Of a DNA stretch of 64,000 bases, positions 16,803 to 26,302 are shown piece after piece. The position numbers and the translations under genes are program-made. The notes beneath the pieces are model-generated. The model did not search any database and was not told the DNA's origin. It saw nothing but the letters and a program-made list of their open reading frames with translations. This DNA is from CAXBNB01 sp965267535 (GTDB taxonomy: Bacteria; Bacteroidota; Bacteroidia; Cytophagales; Cyclobacteriaceae). Location of the stretch: contig OZ254082.1 in NCBI GenBank assembly GCA_965267535.1, forward strand, positions 1,860,001 through 1,924,000, given 5' to 3'. The first letter of the stretch is position 1. Every line of letters begins with the position of its first letter.

Positions 16803-18029
16803 TTAATACTTTGCTGCGTAATAATGCAACCGGGCTTGCTGAGTGTACAAGGCAGTAAGTGCCGAGATTTGTTTTTGGCGGTAGGCCAGCAGGGTCAATT
16901 GCAGCCTGATGAGCTCTTCAAACTCTTCGCCGGAGTTGCGATAAGCAGCCTGTTCCAATTCGAGGATTCGTTTGGTTTCCGATATTTGACGCTGATATAA
17001 ACCAAAAAGCTGGTGTTGTTTTTTTAGTTCAAAACGCGTGTTTTCCAGTTCCGAGTGAAAAGTATTGTTGAGTGCTTCGTGTTGTTGGGCATACATCTCA
17101 CCGGATAGGCGTGCTTCTTTGGCAGCTGCCTCGTATTTTTTTCTAAAAAGAGGCAGACTGACCGACACATGGGGCATCCAGGCATCTTTGCCATTGTCGG
17201 CCATGCCGGCAGCCACATCCGTTCGCTGGCCTGTGATTACATAATCGACACCCACTCCGAGCCGTGGCATTCCTGCTTTTTGAGCCACACTTTCCCTGGC
17301 CTGAGCGGCTTGTTCCTGCAGTCGAATGGCTTCCAGAGCCGGATGTGCAGCATCTACGGAAGCAGAAGGCAAAGGAGGTAATGCAAGCGTATCGGGAAGT
17401 GACACTTCGCTGCTATCTGCTCTGTGCAGTAGCCTGTTGAACCGGGTAAACAAAGCCGTTTTTTGTTCGAGTAGAATGTCGCGTTTGGTTACAGATTCTT
17501 CCAGTTCTATGTCTACCCGCAGCACGTCGGAAAGTGTACCGTTTCCATTTTCATATTTTGCGGTAGCGATCTCTTTAAACTGCTTTAGCTGACTGATGTT
17601 GTCTTCTTCCAGTGTCAGCTGAACCTGCCATTCGTAGAGCGGGTAGTATGCTGCTGCTACCTGATAGGCCACAGTTTGCCGGGCGAGTAGCAGCGCTTTG
17701 TGTGCGGCTTCAGCTTCCAGCGCAGCAGCATTGCCTTGCGCACGCAGGGTGCCAAACCAGGGAAATGCCTGACTCAATGACACCCGGGCACGCTGAGGGC
17801 CTACGCGGGTTTCTACCGGCGACACAAATACGCCCGCCGAAAGTGTGGGATCTGCCAGTGATTTGGCCTGAGGAATGCGCTGTAGTGCAGCTTCAAACGC
17901 TTTTTCTTTGGCCAGCACTTCAGAGTTGTTGCTTGTGGCTGTGGCTATATAGGTTTCCAGTGTCTGACTTTGGGCTGAGAAAGACAATAACACCAACAGC
18001 AGCGGATATATGAATTTATGGTAATGCAT
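16803..18029 (-). CDS. cusC: TolC-family outer-membrane channel of the Cu/Ag efflux pump
   Basis: Outer-membrane efflux duct with the two-repeat coiled-coil organisation of the OEP family (LARQTVAYQVAAAYYPLYEWQVQL... and HSELENTRFELKKQHQL...). The start at 18029 (MHYHKFIYPLL, a signal peptide ending at SAQSQ) is 1 nt after the cusA stop, indicating translational coupling; a further upstream ATG at 18068 would overlap cusA. Shares the operon with cusA and cusB. CusC/CzcC specificity is taken from those neighbours, not from the channel itself. Confidence 0.88.
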   Translation of the reverse strand: MHYHKFIYPLLLVLLSFSAQSQTLETYIATATSNNSEVLAKEKAFEAALQRIPQAKSLADPTLSAGVFVSPVETRVGPQRARVSLSQAFPWFGTLRAQGNAAALEAEAAHKALLLARQTVAYQVAAAYYPLYEWQVQLTLEEDNISQLKQFKEIATAKYENGNGTLSDVLRVDIELEESVTKRDILLEQKTALFTRFNRLLHRADSSEVSLPDTLALPPLPSASVDAAHPALEAIRLQEQAAQARESVAQKAGMPRLGVGVDYVITGQRTDVAAGMADNGKDAWMPHVSVSLPLFRKKYEAAAKEARLSGEMYAQQHEALNNTFHSELENTRFELKKQHQLFGLYQRQISETKRILELEQAAYRNSGEEFEELIRLQLTLLAYRQKQISALTALYTQQARLHYYAAKY

Positions 18030-18030
18030 T

Positions 18031-21000
18031 TTATGCTGATTTAGAGTTGTTTTTAATGACGGTTTCACGCCAGATGGCCTGAAATACCGGTACTACGAAC
18101 ATGGTCATGATCTGTATAGTCATACCGCCAAAAGTGGGTATGGCCATGGGAACCATTATGTCGGATCCCTTGCCAGTAGAAGATAGCACCGGCAGCAGGG
18201 CTATAATGGTAACAGCAGTGGTCATCATAGCCGGGCGTACCCGTTTTTTGCCGGCAATGACCACTGCTTCTCGTACTTCACTTATCGTTTTAGGGTTCTT
18301 TTCTTCAAACACCTGGTGGATGTAGCTTCCCATAATGACCCCATCGTCGGTAGCAATGCCAAATAGAGCGATGAATCCCACCCACACGGCTACACTGAGG
18401 TTGATAGGTTGCATTTGAAACAGGTCGCGTATAGAGGTGCCGGCTATCGCAAAGTCCATAAACCAGCTTTGCCCATAGAGCCAAAGCATGATAAAGCCTC
18501 CGGCAAAAGCAACAAATACACCCGAAAAATGAATGGATGAGGCAATGATGGTTTTGAATTGAAAATAGAGCAATAAGAAGATGACCAGCAGGCAAACAGG
18601 GATAACGATCGACAGGCGGTTGATAGCGCGAACCTGATTTTCGTAGTTGCCGGAAAAAGTATAGCTCACACCGGCAGGAATTTCCAACTCACCGGAGTTG
18701 ATTTGGCTTTCGATGGCTGCCTGAGCCTCCTGCACTACGTCTACTTCGGCATACCCGTCTTTTTTGTCAAAAAGCACATAACCCACCAGAAAAGTGTTTT
18801 CACTTTTAATCATTTGCGGGCCTTTGGTGTAGGTTATGTCTACCATGAGTTTGAGAGGTACCTGCGTACCATCAGGCGTACTGATGCGTATGTTTCCGAT
18901 GGTTTCCGGAGAATCTCTAAGTTCTCTGGGGTAGCGCACGCGTACGGGGTATCGTTCTCTGCCCTCTACTGTTGTGGTGATGGTTTTCCCTCCCAGTGCT
19001 GTTTCTATGGTTTGTTGCACATTTTCTACCGAAAGACCGTAGCGGGCTATTTTGTCTCTGTCTATGTCCAGCTGGAGGTAGGGCTTACCCACAATTCTGT
19101 CGGCAAATACTGCTTCTTTTTTTACTGAAGGCACCTCTTTGAGGATGTTTTCCAGTTTGAAAGCCACCTGCTCTATGGTGCGCAGATCAGGACCAAACAC
19201 CTTGATGCCCATAGGGGCACGCATGCCGGTTTGTAGCATAACCAGCCGTGTTTCTATTGGTTGAAGCTTTGGGGCGGAGGTTACGCCGGGTAGTTGTATG
19301 GCTACTATTTCATTCCAGATATCGTCGGGTGACTGAATGTGAGTTCGCCAGTTTCTAAAGTATTTTCCATCCTCGTCGGGTATCAGATCGCCGGCTTGCA
19401 GGCCTTGTATACGTGCACTGTCGGCAGAAATGCTTGCACCTGAACGGAGTACAAAATTTTTGTCTTCATCTACTCTGCATCGCATACGCTTGCCATTGGC
19501 ATCCAGTATGTATTCGGGTTTGTAGTTGATGATGTTTTCATACATACTAATAGGAGCCGGATCCAGTGCAGACTCTACCCGGCCCAGTTTGCCCACGACC
19601 TGCTCCACTTCGGGGATTTGGCTCACCAGCATATCGAGCTGGCCTACTACTTCACGGTTTTGTGCTATGCCGGCATGTGGCATGGATGTGGGCATAAGGA
19701 GAAAGCTGCCTTCGTTGAGCGACGGCATAAATTCAGCTCCCAGCCCCGGAAATGCATGTGTGGCTTTTTGCCATAGCGTAGTGTTGGCCAGAGCAGGTCT
19801 GGCCCAGCTAAATATCCGATCTACTCCCAGCCATATAGTGATACCTAGCAGTATAGTGATGAACGGGAGGATTAAAAAGGCACTTTTGTGGGCCAGACAC
19901 CACCGCAAAATGGGTTCGTAAAAATGAACAATAGCCATGAGTACGCCCAAAATGCTGCCTATGAGTACAAGCACAAAGATGTAGTTGCTCATGAGGGAGG
20001 TTTCTACCCCCAGGGGCAGCCACTCGTCGGTTAGTAGCCAGCTGGCTGCAAACAGTGCCAGTAGAAAGTTGATGTATGCCGGTATTTGCCTGTAGGCTTT
20101 ACTCCATCGGTCTTTCAGCAGGTTGTTGATGGCTGCCAGACACAGGATCACGGGCAGGCCGCTTTGCAGGTACAGGGCCAGTGCTATGCCCGCCACAAGC
20201 AGGGCGCCCTGCTGTATCCATTGGTTTTTCTTTTTTTGCGAACGCATACCAAAAACAAAATAAGCCAGGGTAGGCAACACGATAAGTCCCAGAACAAAAG
20301 AGCCTACCAGGGCATAGGTTTTGGTGAGGGCGAGGGGTTGAAAGAGCTTGCCTTCGGCTGCTTCCATAGCAAAAACCGGGATGAAACTCACAACTGTAGT
20401 AGCCAGCGCTGTGGTGATGGCCGAAGCTACTTCGCTACTGGCACGATAGATTAGATCCATGAGTTGTTTGCGTCCGGCTCCTTTGTTTTCCGGTTGTTCC
20501 AGGTGGCGTATGATGTTTTCGATAAACACTATGCCTACATCTACCATTACCCCTATGGCTATAGCTATGCCCGATAGTGCTACTACATTGGCAGCTACAC
20601 CGGTATACCGCATGATGATAAATGTGAGCAGCACACCTACCGGCAGCAGGCCGGATATGACCAGCGATGCGCGCAGGTTAAACAGGAGAATGAGTACAAC
20701 AATGATACTGATGAGGATTTCGTGCGACAGGGCTGTTTCCAATGTGCCTATCGTTTCGTGTATGAGCTGCGTGCGGTCGTAAAACGGCACTATGGTGAGC
20801 TGACTTTCTGTGCCATCTGCCAGTGTCTTTTTGGGCATGCCCGGGGCTATTTCAGCTATTTTTGCTTTCACCTCTTCTATCACCTCCAGAGGATTGGCTC
20901 CATAGCGTGCCACGACTACTCCGCCTACTACTTCGGCACCATCCTTGTCGAGCACGCCTCTGCGTGTGGAGGGGCCCAGGCTTACACGTGCTACATCCCG

Positions 21001-21828
21001 AATGCGCAGAGGCACGTCGTTGTTTACTGCTACTACGGCTTTTTCTATATCGGTTGTGTTTTTGATATAGCCCAGTCCTCTTACCAGGTATTCTACTTTA
21101 TTTATTTCTATGGTTTTGGCACCTGCGTCGCGGTTAGATTCCCGTATGGCTTTTACTACTTTTTCCAGCGATACATTGTGGGCTTTCAGTGCATCGGGGT
21201 TTACATCTACCTGATATTCCTGCACATGGCCACCTATAGAGGCTACTTCAGCTACGCCACTCACGGCATTCAATCCATATTTTACATAAAAGTCCTGTAT
21301 GCTTCGGATTTCGTGCAGGTCCCAGCCGCCGGTGGGGCGGTTGCTGGGGTCGCGCCCTTCTATGGTATACCAGTATACCTGTCCCAGAGCAGTGGCGTCA
21401 GGGCCCAGAGCGGGCTTTACATCCTGAGGAAGCAGGCCTGGAGGCAGGGCATTTATCTTTTCGAGAATACGCGATCTCGACCAGTAAAACTCCACGTCTT
21501 CCTCGAAGATGATGTTGATCATGGAAAAACCAAATACCGATGAACTGCGAATGGTTTTTACTCCCGGTATACCCAGCAGGTAGGTAGTAAGTGGATACGA
21601 CACCTGATCTTCGATATCTTGCGGGGAGCGCCCCGGCCATTCGGAGAAAATAATCTGCTGATTTTCACCAATATCGGGAATGGCATCTACGGGTATGGGG
21701 TCTTTGGGCAGTAGCCCAGACGACCAGTTGAAGGGGGAGGTGGCCAGCCCCCAGGCTATGATGGCGGCCAGCACCAATACGGTCACCAGCCGGTTTTCCA
21801 GAAAATATTTTATAATTGAATTGAGCAT
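18031..21828 (-). CDS. cusA: CusA/CzcA-family heavy-metal efflux RND pump
   Basis: Proton-driven inner-membrane transporter that expels Cu(I)/Ag(I) through a tripartite complex. It begins MLNSIIKYFLENRLVTVLV and holds the heavy-metal-RND markers SEWPGRSPQDIEDQVSYPL, VDVNPDALKAHNVSLEKV and GIAIAIGVMVDVGIVFIEN, whose Asp is the proton-relay residue of TM4. At 1265 residues it is about 200 longer than E. coli CusA; the extra sequence lies mainly between the two halves (about 560-700) and contains several added hydrophobic segments, a form seen in Bacteroidota. Met-rich MLQTGMRAPMGIKVFGPDL supports copper or silver over zinc/cobalt, but not decisively. Confidence 0.93.
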   Translation of the reverse strand: MLNSIIKYFLENRLVTVLVLAAIIAWGLATSPFNWSSGLLPKDPIPVDAIPDIGENQQIIFSEWPGRSPQDIEDQVSYPLTTYLLGIPGVKTIRSSSVFGFSMINIIFEEDVEFYWSRSRILEKINALPPGLLPQDVKPALGPDATALGQVYWYTIEGRDPSNRPTGGWDLHEIRSIQDFYVKYGLNAVSGVAEVASIGGHVQEYQVDVNPDALKAHNVSLEKVVKAIRESNRDAGAKTIEINKVEYLVRGLGYIKNTTDIEKAVVAVNNDVPLRIRDVARVSLGPSTRRGVLDKDGAEVVGGVVVARYGANPLEVIEEVKAKIAEIAPGMPKKTLADGTESQLTIVPFYDRTQLIHETIGTLETALSHEILISIIVVLILLFNLRASLVISGLLPVGVLLTFIIMRYTGVAANVVALSGIAIAIGVMVDVGIVFIENIIRHLEQPENKGAGRKQLMDLIYRASSEVASAITTALATTVVSFIPVFAMEAAEGKLFQPLALTKTYALVGSFVLGLIVLPTLAYFVFGMRSQKKKNQWIQQGALLVAGIALALYLQSGLPVILCLAAINNLLKDRWSKAYRQIPAYINFLLALFAASWLLTDEWLPLGVETSLMSNYIFVLVLIGSILGVLMAIVHFYEPILRWCLAHKSAFLILPFITILLGITIWLGVDRIFSWARPALANTTLWQKATHAFPGLGAEFMPSLNEGSFLLMPTSMPHAGIAQNREVVGQLDMLVSQIPEVEQVVGKLGRVESALDPAPISMYENIINYKPEYILDANGKRMRCRVDEDKNFVLRSGASISADSARIQGLQAGDLIPDEDGKYFRNWRTHIQSPDDIWNEIVAIQLPGVTSAPKLQPIETRLVMLQTGMRAPMGIKVFGPDLRTIEQVAFKLENILKEVPSVKKEAVFADRIVGKPYLQLDIDRDKIARYGLSVENVQQTIETALGGKTITTTVEGRERYPVRVRYPRELRDSPETIGNIRISTPDGTQVPLKLMVDITYTKGPQMIKSENTFLVGYVLFDKKDGYAEVDVVQEAQAAIESQINSGELEIPAGVSYTFSGNYENQVRAINRLSIVIPVCLLVIFLLLYFQFKTIIASSIHFSGVFVAFAGGFIMLWLYGQSWFMDFAIAGTSIRDLFQMQPINLSVAVWVGFIALFGIATDDGVIMGSYIHQVFEEKNPKTISEVREAVVIAGKKRVRPAMMTTAVTIIALLPVLSSTGKGSDIMVPMAIPTFGGMTIQIMTMFVVPVFQAIWRETVIKNNSKSA

Positions 21829-21933
21829 AGTTTTTTTGAAATAAACAATGAAGGTGTTTGCCGAACGAACGGATAAAAACAGGGCATGCTACGACTGTAT
21901 ACTACAGGTAGCTGCGCAAACCTTGCGTGTTGT

Positions 21934-22308
21934 TTAAATCAAAAAAGACTGTATGTGAATGTAAATGTCTTCCTGCGGAAGTGGAGGGGGGGAGTCTGCA
22001 GGGAACTTGCTGTTGACTTCCACATCTGTCTGCAGTGCAGATACAAAAATGAAAACTTCGGCTAAGGTAGCCAGTGGGGCCGGATGAAAGCCGGACTGTG
22101 TAAGCTGGTAGTCGTCTTCGATCGAGAAGCGACTTTGCTCGTCGTGGCAACAGCCTTCGGGCATTTCTTCACTGTCGCAGCAGGGAGAAGCCTTCATCAT
22201 CATGGCTTTTTCCATCAGGATTTCACCGCAATAATGCTTCGATACCGACATGCCTATGGTAGACAATACGATCAGTATGCTGGCTGCTATGTGAAGTAGT
22301 GACTTCAT
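21934..22308 (-). CDS. HYC_CC_PP family Cys-rich membrane protein
   Basis: 124-residue protein named for its motif order, all of it visible: KHYCGE after one N-terminal hydrophobic segment (MKSLLHIAASILIVLSTIGM), then SPCCDSE, EGCCHDE and the C-terminal SPPPLP. The family is usually found beside copper-handling genes in Bacteroidota, and here it is the first gene of the efflux operon, 105 bp before cusA. A metal-binding or metal-sensing periplasmic role is inferred. The start at 22308 is preferred to 22326 because a -7-like element, TATTATTG, ends 5 bp before it. Confidence 0.8.
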   Translation of the reverse strand: MKSLLHIAASILIVLSTIGMSVSKHYCGEILMEKAMMMKASPCCDSEEMPEGCCHDEQSRFSIEDDYQLTQSGFHPAPLATLAEVFIFVSALQTDVEVNSKFPADSPPPLPQEDIYIHIQSFLI

Positions 22309-22313
22309 ACCCG

Positions 22314-22321
22314 CAATAATA
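22314..22321 (-). promoter_or_regulatory. Candidate -7 element of the copper efflux operon
   Basis: TATTATTG on the minus strand differs by one base from TAnnTTTG and ends 5 bp before the ATG of the HYC_CC_PP gene, implying a leaderless or near-leaderless message. No copper-regulator site was recognised. Confidence 0.4.
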
Positions 22322-22526
22322 CGCACTTTTTTTGAAATGGTTTTTTAAAGTAACTGATTTTGTATACTCAGCATTTTGTACTGAAAAGTATTGGAATGGT
22401 AAACTTCTGGAGAGATTAACACATGACTTTGTAAAAAAAAGGAATCTCTGGTATACAGTCCAACCATTCTTTGTATCGGTATAAAACTGATTATATTTAA
22501 AACCTGTAATGTATTTTGAATTGACT

Positions 22527-23339
22527 ATGAAACATCTCCTTATTGTACTGATATCTTTTATGTCTTACTCCGCTGTGGCACAGCTCTATGCGCTGGATCA
22601 GAATGTGCCATACTACCGGGAAGAGGTAGCCCGATCGGATGCTTACCTGAAAGAGCGCTGTGTGCTGGACGTGTATTACCCCAAAACTCAGAAGGGGTTT
22701 GCTACTGTGGTGTGGTTTCACGGTGGCGGACTCAGGGCAGGAGAGAAGGAAATACCGCAAGCCCTGAAAGACAAAGGTGTGGCTGTGATAGGGGTAAATT
22801 ACCGCTTGTTTCCGAAGGTGGGAGCTCCTAAGTACATAGAAGATGCAGCGGCTGCTGTGGCCTGGGTTTTTCGCCATATAGAGGAGTACGGGGGCGATCC
22901 TTCTTTGATTTTTGTGTCCGGGCATTCTGCAGGTGGCTACCTGGCCAGTATGGTAGGGCTGGACAAAAAATGGCTCGCCCGCCATGAGGTAGATGCCGAC
23001 CGTATAGCAGGACTGATTCCCTTTAGCGGGCATACCATCACACACTTTACCGTGCGTGAAGAGCGGGGTATCGATGGCAAGCAGCCTGTTGTAGATGATT
23101 TGGCTCCACTGTATCATGTGCGGGCAGATGCACCGCCGCTTTTGCTCATTACGGGCGACAGAGAACTGGAAATGCTGGGCCGGTACGAAGAAAATGCCTA
23201 CCTGATGCGCATGATGAAAGTAGCCGGCCATACCGACACCCGTTTGCTTGAGCTGGACGGGTACGGGCACAACATGACTGCTCCGGCTTTTCCGCTGTTA
23301 CTCAATGAGGTAAACCGTATTCGCAAGCAGCAAAAGTAA
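22527..23339 (+). CDS. Exported alpha/beta hydrolase (carboxylesterase-like)
   Basis: 270-residue secreted serine hydrolase. A signal peptide (MKHLLIVLISFMSYSAVAQ) is followed by the oxyanion motif VVWFHGGG and the nucleophile elbow FVSGHSAGGYLASM. The acid is probably in LLLITGDRELEM and the His in DGYGHNMT. This matches the HSL/esterase-lipase group that acts on small esters or acylated sugars. The start at 22527 begins the signal peptide; an in-frame ATG lies 18 bp upstream. It is monocistronic and divergent from the copper operon. Confidence 0.85.
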   Translation: MKHLLIVLISFMSYSAVAQLYALDQNVPYYREEVARSDAYLKERCVLDVYYPKTQKGFATVVWFHGGGLRAGEKEIPQALKDKGVAVIGVNYRLFPKVGAPKYIEDAAAAVAWVFRHIEEYGGDPSLIFVSGHSAGGYLASMVGLDKKWLARHEVDADRIAGLIPFSGHTITHFTVREERGIDGKQPVVDDLAPLYHVRADAPPLLLITGDRELEMLGRYEENAYLMRMMKVAGHTDTRLLELDGYGHNMTAPAFPLLLNEVNRIRKQQK

Positions 23340-23504
23340 AGTTGGCTGTCGTCCAGTCTATTGGTGTTTTCTTTCCTAAAATTATGTTAAGCCTGTTACT
23401 TGGTTGAGTAAATAATTGCGGTATGATTGGAAGGTGTACAAGTGAGGTTGTGTGCGATGTAGTTACTCTGTTGCAAACACCACTTCTGGATACTATGTAG
23501 TCTT

Positions 23505-25030
23505 TTATTTTAATGCTTTTAGTCGCTGAATGGCATTTTGGTTTTGTGCATTGAGTTGCAATGACTTTTTAAAGCACTGTATTGCCTTTTTCTTTTCTCC
23601 TATGTGTAAGTATCCTTCGGCCAGGCTATCCCAGAGATTGGCAGATTCAGGGTACAATGTTGTGGCAAAAACAAAAATATTAATTCGGAGAGTGCTTCTT
23701 TGGGGTTGAACACCAGCTGTAATCCCAGGTTGTTTAGGTTTCCTTCAGGTATATTGAGAGGGGAGTGGTAGTTTTTGAGTGAATCGTATAGGCCTTCGAG
23801 GTTGTTGTAGTTTTGAGAGCGAGCCAGGTCGTTAAAATCCCGAAATGTAAAACTGCCGGTTGTCGCAAGCTTAGTTTCCTTTGAAATCAGATCGGGCATG
23901 TGGGTGTTTTGGGCGGGTTCTCGATTTAAAAAGGCTAACCCCTCATCTCTATTTTTTAGAAAAGCATCGAAAAAGTGAAGCGTGTATGCCGTAACCCAAC
24001 GATAAGACGCCATGATTTCTGCATCTTCTTTGTCCTGTCGTGGGTCTCTGGGTTGAAACAATACCCCCAATGTGCTGAAATAGGAGTGTGTTAAATGATG
24101 AAACTGCAAATGATAGGCATGACTGTATTTTAGACTGTCGAAAAACTCAAATTCGGTATTGAGTTTAGGGTCTATCTTGTCTTCAATGAGAACCTGTGAA
24201 GGGATTTCTTTTTGGGAAAAGTGAATGAATGGAATGTTCATGTTTTCTATGTTGTAGAAAGGAGACGTCTTTAGCGTACCGTATTGGTACTTGATGCTGC
24301 CATCCAGACTGACCATCGCTTTTATGCTTTTGTTTCGCATCTGTGTCAGTACTTGTGCTAATCCTCCAAAGCTAAATCCCATAGCGGCAATGTTGTTGGA
24401 GTCTGCATATCTCAGTTGAAGGCTCTCCTTTATTAAAAACTCAATGTCCCGGGCTTGAGCTTCCATATCTTTTTGTGTACCGCCTTCAAAAAAACGGTTC
24501 TCAGTTCCTCTGCTTGGGCCAGATACCACCACATAGCCATGGCTGGCCAGCATCTCACAGAGGGCAAAGTTTTCTATGGATGAGGCTTGGTAACTGGGAG
24601 CATAAATAATGACCGGAAACTTATCGTTAGCAGGGCTGAGTGCATGGTAGGCAGTGGTAGATTCTTGCAGTTGATTTTGATTGGTAGGGGTGTTTGGATA
24701 ATAAAACCAGTTCAAAATCTGATCATCAGGAAGGTGTTCCCATTCTTCCTCTTCCTTGAGTATCCTCATGTAGTCAAGTACTTTGAGCGGAGAGATATGT
24801 GCTGTTTTTTCATGGGATGGATACCAAATACTGACCGGAACCGGCCTTGGAATGGCGGTATTGGTCCAGTCGAAAATACGGTTGTATGTTCTTGAGCTGT
24901 CGGTAGTCGTGTAGTGTGTAAATCCTACATTGTATGTTCCTGAAGGCAGGTCTAATTGAGCGATCGAAACCTGGGCTGTGGCAGAATTTAAACTGAGTAA
25001 GAATAGAGTAAGAATCAGGCTTGTTCTCAT
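23505..25030 (-). pseudogene. Exported dienelactone-hydrolase-like protein with a frameshifted TPR tail
   Basis: The body, from the signal peptide MRTSLILTLFLLSLNSATAQ at 25030, is an alpha/beta hydrolase with YAPSYQASS, VSGPSRGTENR and nucleophile elbow MGFSFGGLAQ. The reading frame ends early at 23600 with a nonsense tail (PQHCTLNLPISGIAWPKDTYT without similarity to anything). In the neighbouring frame the sequence continues as TLYPESANLWDSLAEGYLH, GEKKKAIQCFKKSLQLNAQN and QNAIQRLKALK, a textbook TPR ending at a stop at 23505. The frame change maps to two 5-T runs (minus strand, 23667-23677); one T lost there, or two gained, explains it. The catalytic domain is intact, so the product may still work. 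A sequencing error is possible. Confidence 0.75.
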
Positions 25031-25091
25031 TTTTTTGATGATTTCACGTTTGAGGCTGGCAGGCAATCTGCTTTTTGAGAGGTATGCCTTT

Positions 25092-25099
25092 CAAATATA
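25092..25099 (-). promoter_or_regulatory. -7 promoter element of the frameshifted hydrolase gene
   Basis: TATATTTG on the minus strand matches TAnnTTTG exactly, about 60 bp before the ATG at 25030. No good -33 TTG at the usual spacing. Confidence 0.5.
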
Positions 25100-25189
25100 C
25101 CCTAAATTAATGGTACAGTGTGGTGTGTGTTTGGGATAACACCCAAAAGATAATACAAATAGCGGCCTGACTTTATTTCTTTATGTAGA

Positions 25190-26170
25190 TTATGCGTAGA
25201 CAGTTTTGGTGAATTTATCCCTGTAGGATACGGGTGTTAGCCCGGTTATTTTTTTAAACACATCGCGAAAGGCCTTGGGGTTGTTGTAGCCTACGGCGTA
25301 CATCACTTCGTTCACTGTTTTTCGATTCGATTCCATCAGTTTCTTTGCCGCTTCTACTCGCACCTGTTGTATGTATTCTACCATGGTGTTTCCTGTCGAT
25401 TTTTTAAATCGTCTTTCAAAAGTTCTCCTGCTTATCGAAAATTTGTCGCATAGCTCATCCACAGTAATTTTCGAAGTAAAATGGCTTTCGATATAGTTTT
25501 GCGCTTTTTTTACTTCACTGTCATCATGGTCTTTTTGTCCCTGAAAAATGATGAATGGGCATTGGCTGTCTCTTTCTATGTCTATCTCGAATATTTTAGA
25601 AGTGAGTACGGCCATTTCCCGTCCGGCCAGCTTTTCGATCAGGTAAAGGTTTAGGTTGAGGGAAGAATAAGCCCCGCCACTTGTGTAAATGCCCTTTTCA
25701 TCGGTGATGATGCGTTCGTCTATGAGGTTTACCGCCGGATACAATTTCCGAAAATGATCGGCCATTAGCCAGTGGGTAGCGCAGTTTTTGCCGTTGAGCA
25801 GGCCTGTCTTTGCCAGTAAAAACGCACCAATACATAAGCTGGCCACTTCTGCTCCATTTTGGTGTTGATTGACAATCCAGGGTATGAAATCCATGTTGTT
25901 TTCAAGGATGGTTTCTACATCACCATGAATGGCCGGAATGATGATCAGATCGGTTTTCACGACTTCTTGCAGGCTAACGTCCGGGCGAATACTAAAAATA
26001 CCATTGCTAACCTGATCGCTGGCAGTAATGCCCACCAGCTGTACGTCAAACAGGGGAGGCTTTCCAATGCGCTCCAGGTGGCTATTAGCCATGGTAAACA
26101 TTTTGTAGGTAGCTTCCATGTTGCTCACGCTGGAGTCTCCTGCGGGTATGAGTATCGATATGTGCTTCAT
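25190..26170 (-). CDS. GlxA-family transcriptional regulator (DJ-1/PfpI plus AraC HTH)
   Basis: 326-residue regulator. The N-terminal two thirds is a class I glutamine-amidotransferase-like DJ-1/PfpI domain (ISILIPAGDSSVSNME, ASLCIGAFLLAKTGLLNGK with Cys in the nucleophile position, TSGGAYSSLNLNLYL). The last 100 residues are an AraC-type double helix-turn-helix (ITVDELCDKFSISRRTFERRF, VNEVMYAVGYNNPKAFRDVF). It is divergent from the VOC, DoxX-like and SnoaL-like genes, which are plausible targets (inference). Its promoter is a near-ideal Bacteroidota one and ends next to the start codon. Confidence 0.92.
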   Translation of the reverse strand: MKHISILIPAGDSSVSNMEATYKMFTMANSHLERIGKPPLFDVQLVGITASDQVSNGIFSIRPDVSLQEVVKTDLIIIPAIHGDVETILENNMDFIPWIVNQHQNGAEVASLCIGAFLLAKTGLLNGKNCATHWLMADHFRKLYPAVNLIDERIITDEKGIYTSGGAYSSLNLNLYLIEKLAGREMAVLTSKIFEIDIERDSQCPFIIFQGQKDHDDSEVKKAQNYIESHFTSKITVDELCDKFSISRRTFERRFKKSTGNTMVEYIQQVRVEAAKKLMESNRKTVNEVMYAVGYNNPKAFRDVFKKITGLTPVSYRDKFTKTVYA

Positions 26171-26174
26171 GGTT

Positions 26175-26205
26175 CAAAGCTAGTTGAGTTGCTTGTCGCA
26201 TTCAA
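26175..26205 (-). promoter_or_regulatory. Promoter of the GlxA-type regulator gene
   Basis: On the minus strand TTG (26205-26203), 20 bp, TAGCTTTG (26182-26175) matches the Bacteroidota sigma-ABfr pattern. The -7 element ends 4 bp before the ATG, so the transcript should begin at or just before the start codon. Confidence 0.65.
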
Positions 26206-26253
26206 CCCCTTAGTTTGCCGTTTTTGCACCTTTTAAGGGGTGTATATTCTCTC

Positions 26254-26261
26254 TATGTTTG
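26254..26261 (+). promoter_or_regulatory. -7 promoter element of the VOC gene
   Basis: TATGTTTG, an exact TAnnTTTG, 41 bp before the ATG at 26303. It lies back to back with the divergent regulator promoter. Confidence 0.55.
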
Positions 26262-26302
26262 TGCTGAATCAATCATGTAAATAACCATTTAAAAAGCGAA
26301 TT

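Noticed and set aside
20722..21543. 273-codon plus-strand frame antisense to cusA
   Set aside because: Tyr/Phe-rich shadow of the RND gene, no signal or motif.
22497..23270. Long minus-strand open frame (257 codons) antisense to the secreted hydrolase
   Set aside because: It mirrors a gene with signal peptide and intact catalytic motifs; its translation shows no domain.
23667..23677. Programmed -1 ribosomal frameshift at the T runs of the hydrolase gene
   Set aside because: The zero-frame codons do not form a true X XXY YYZ slippery heptamer and no clear downstream stimulator is seen; mutation or sequencing error is simpler.
25130..25149. TTTGGG/CCCAAA hairpin after the GlxA-type gene as terminator
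   Set aside because: Only 6 bp with an 8-nt loop and no T-run in the minus direction.
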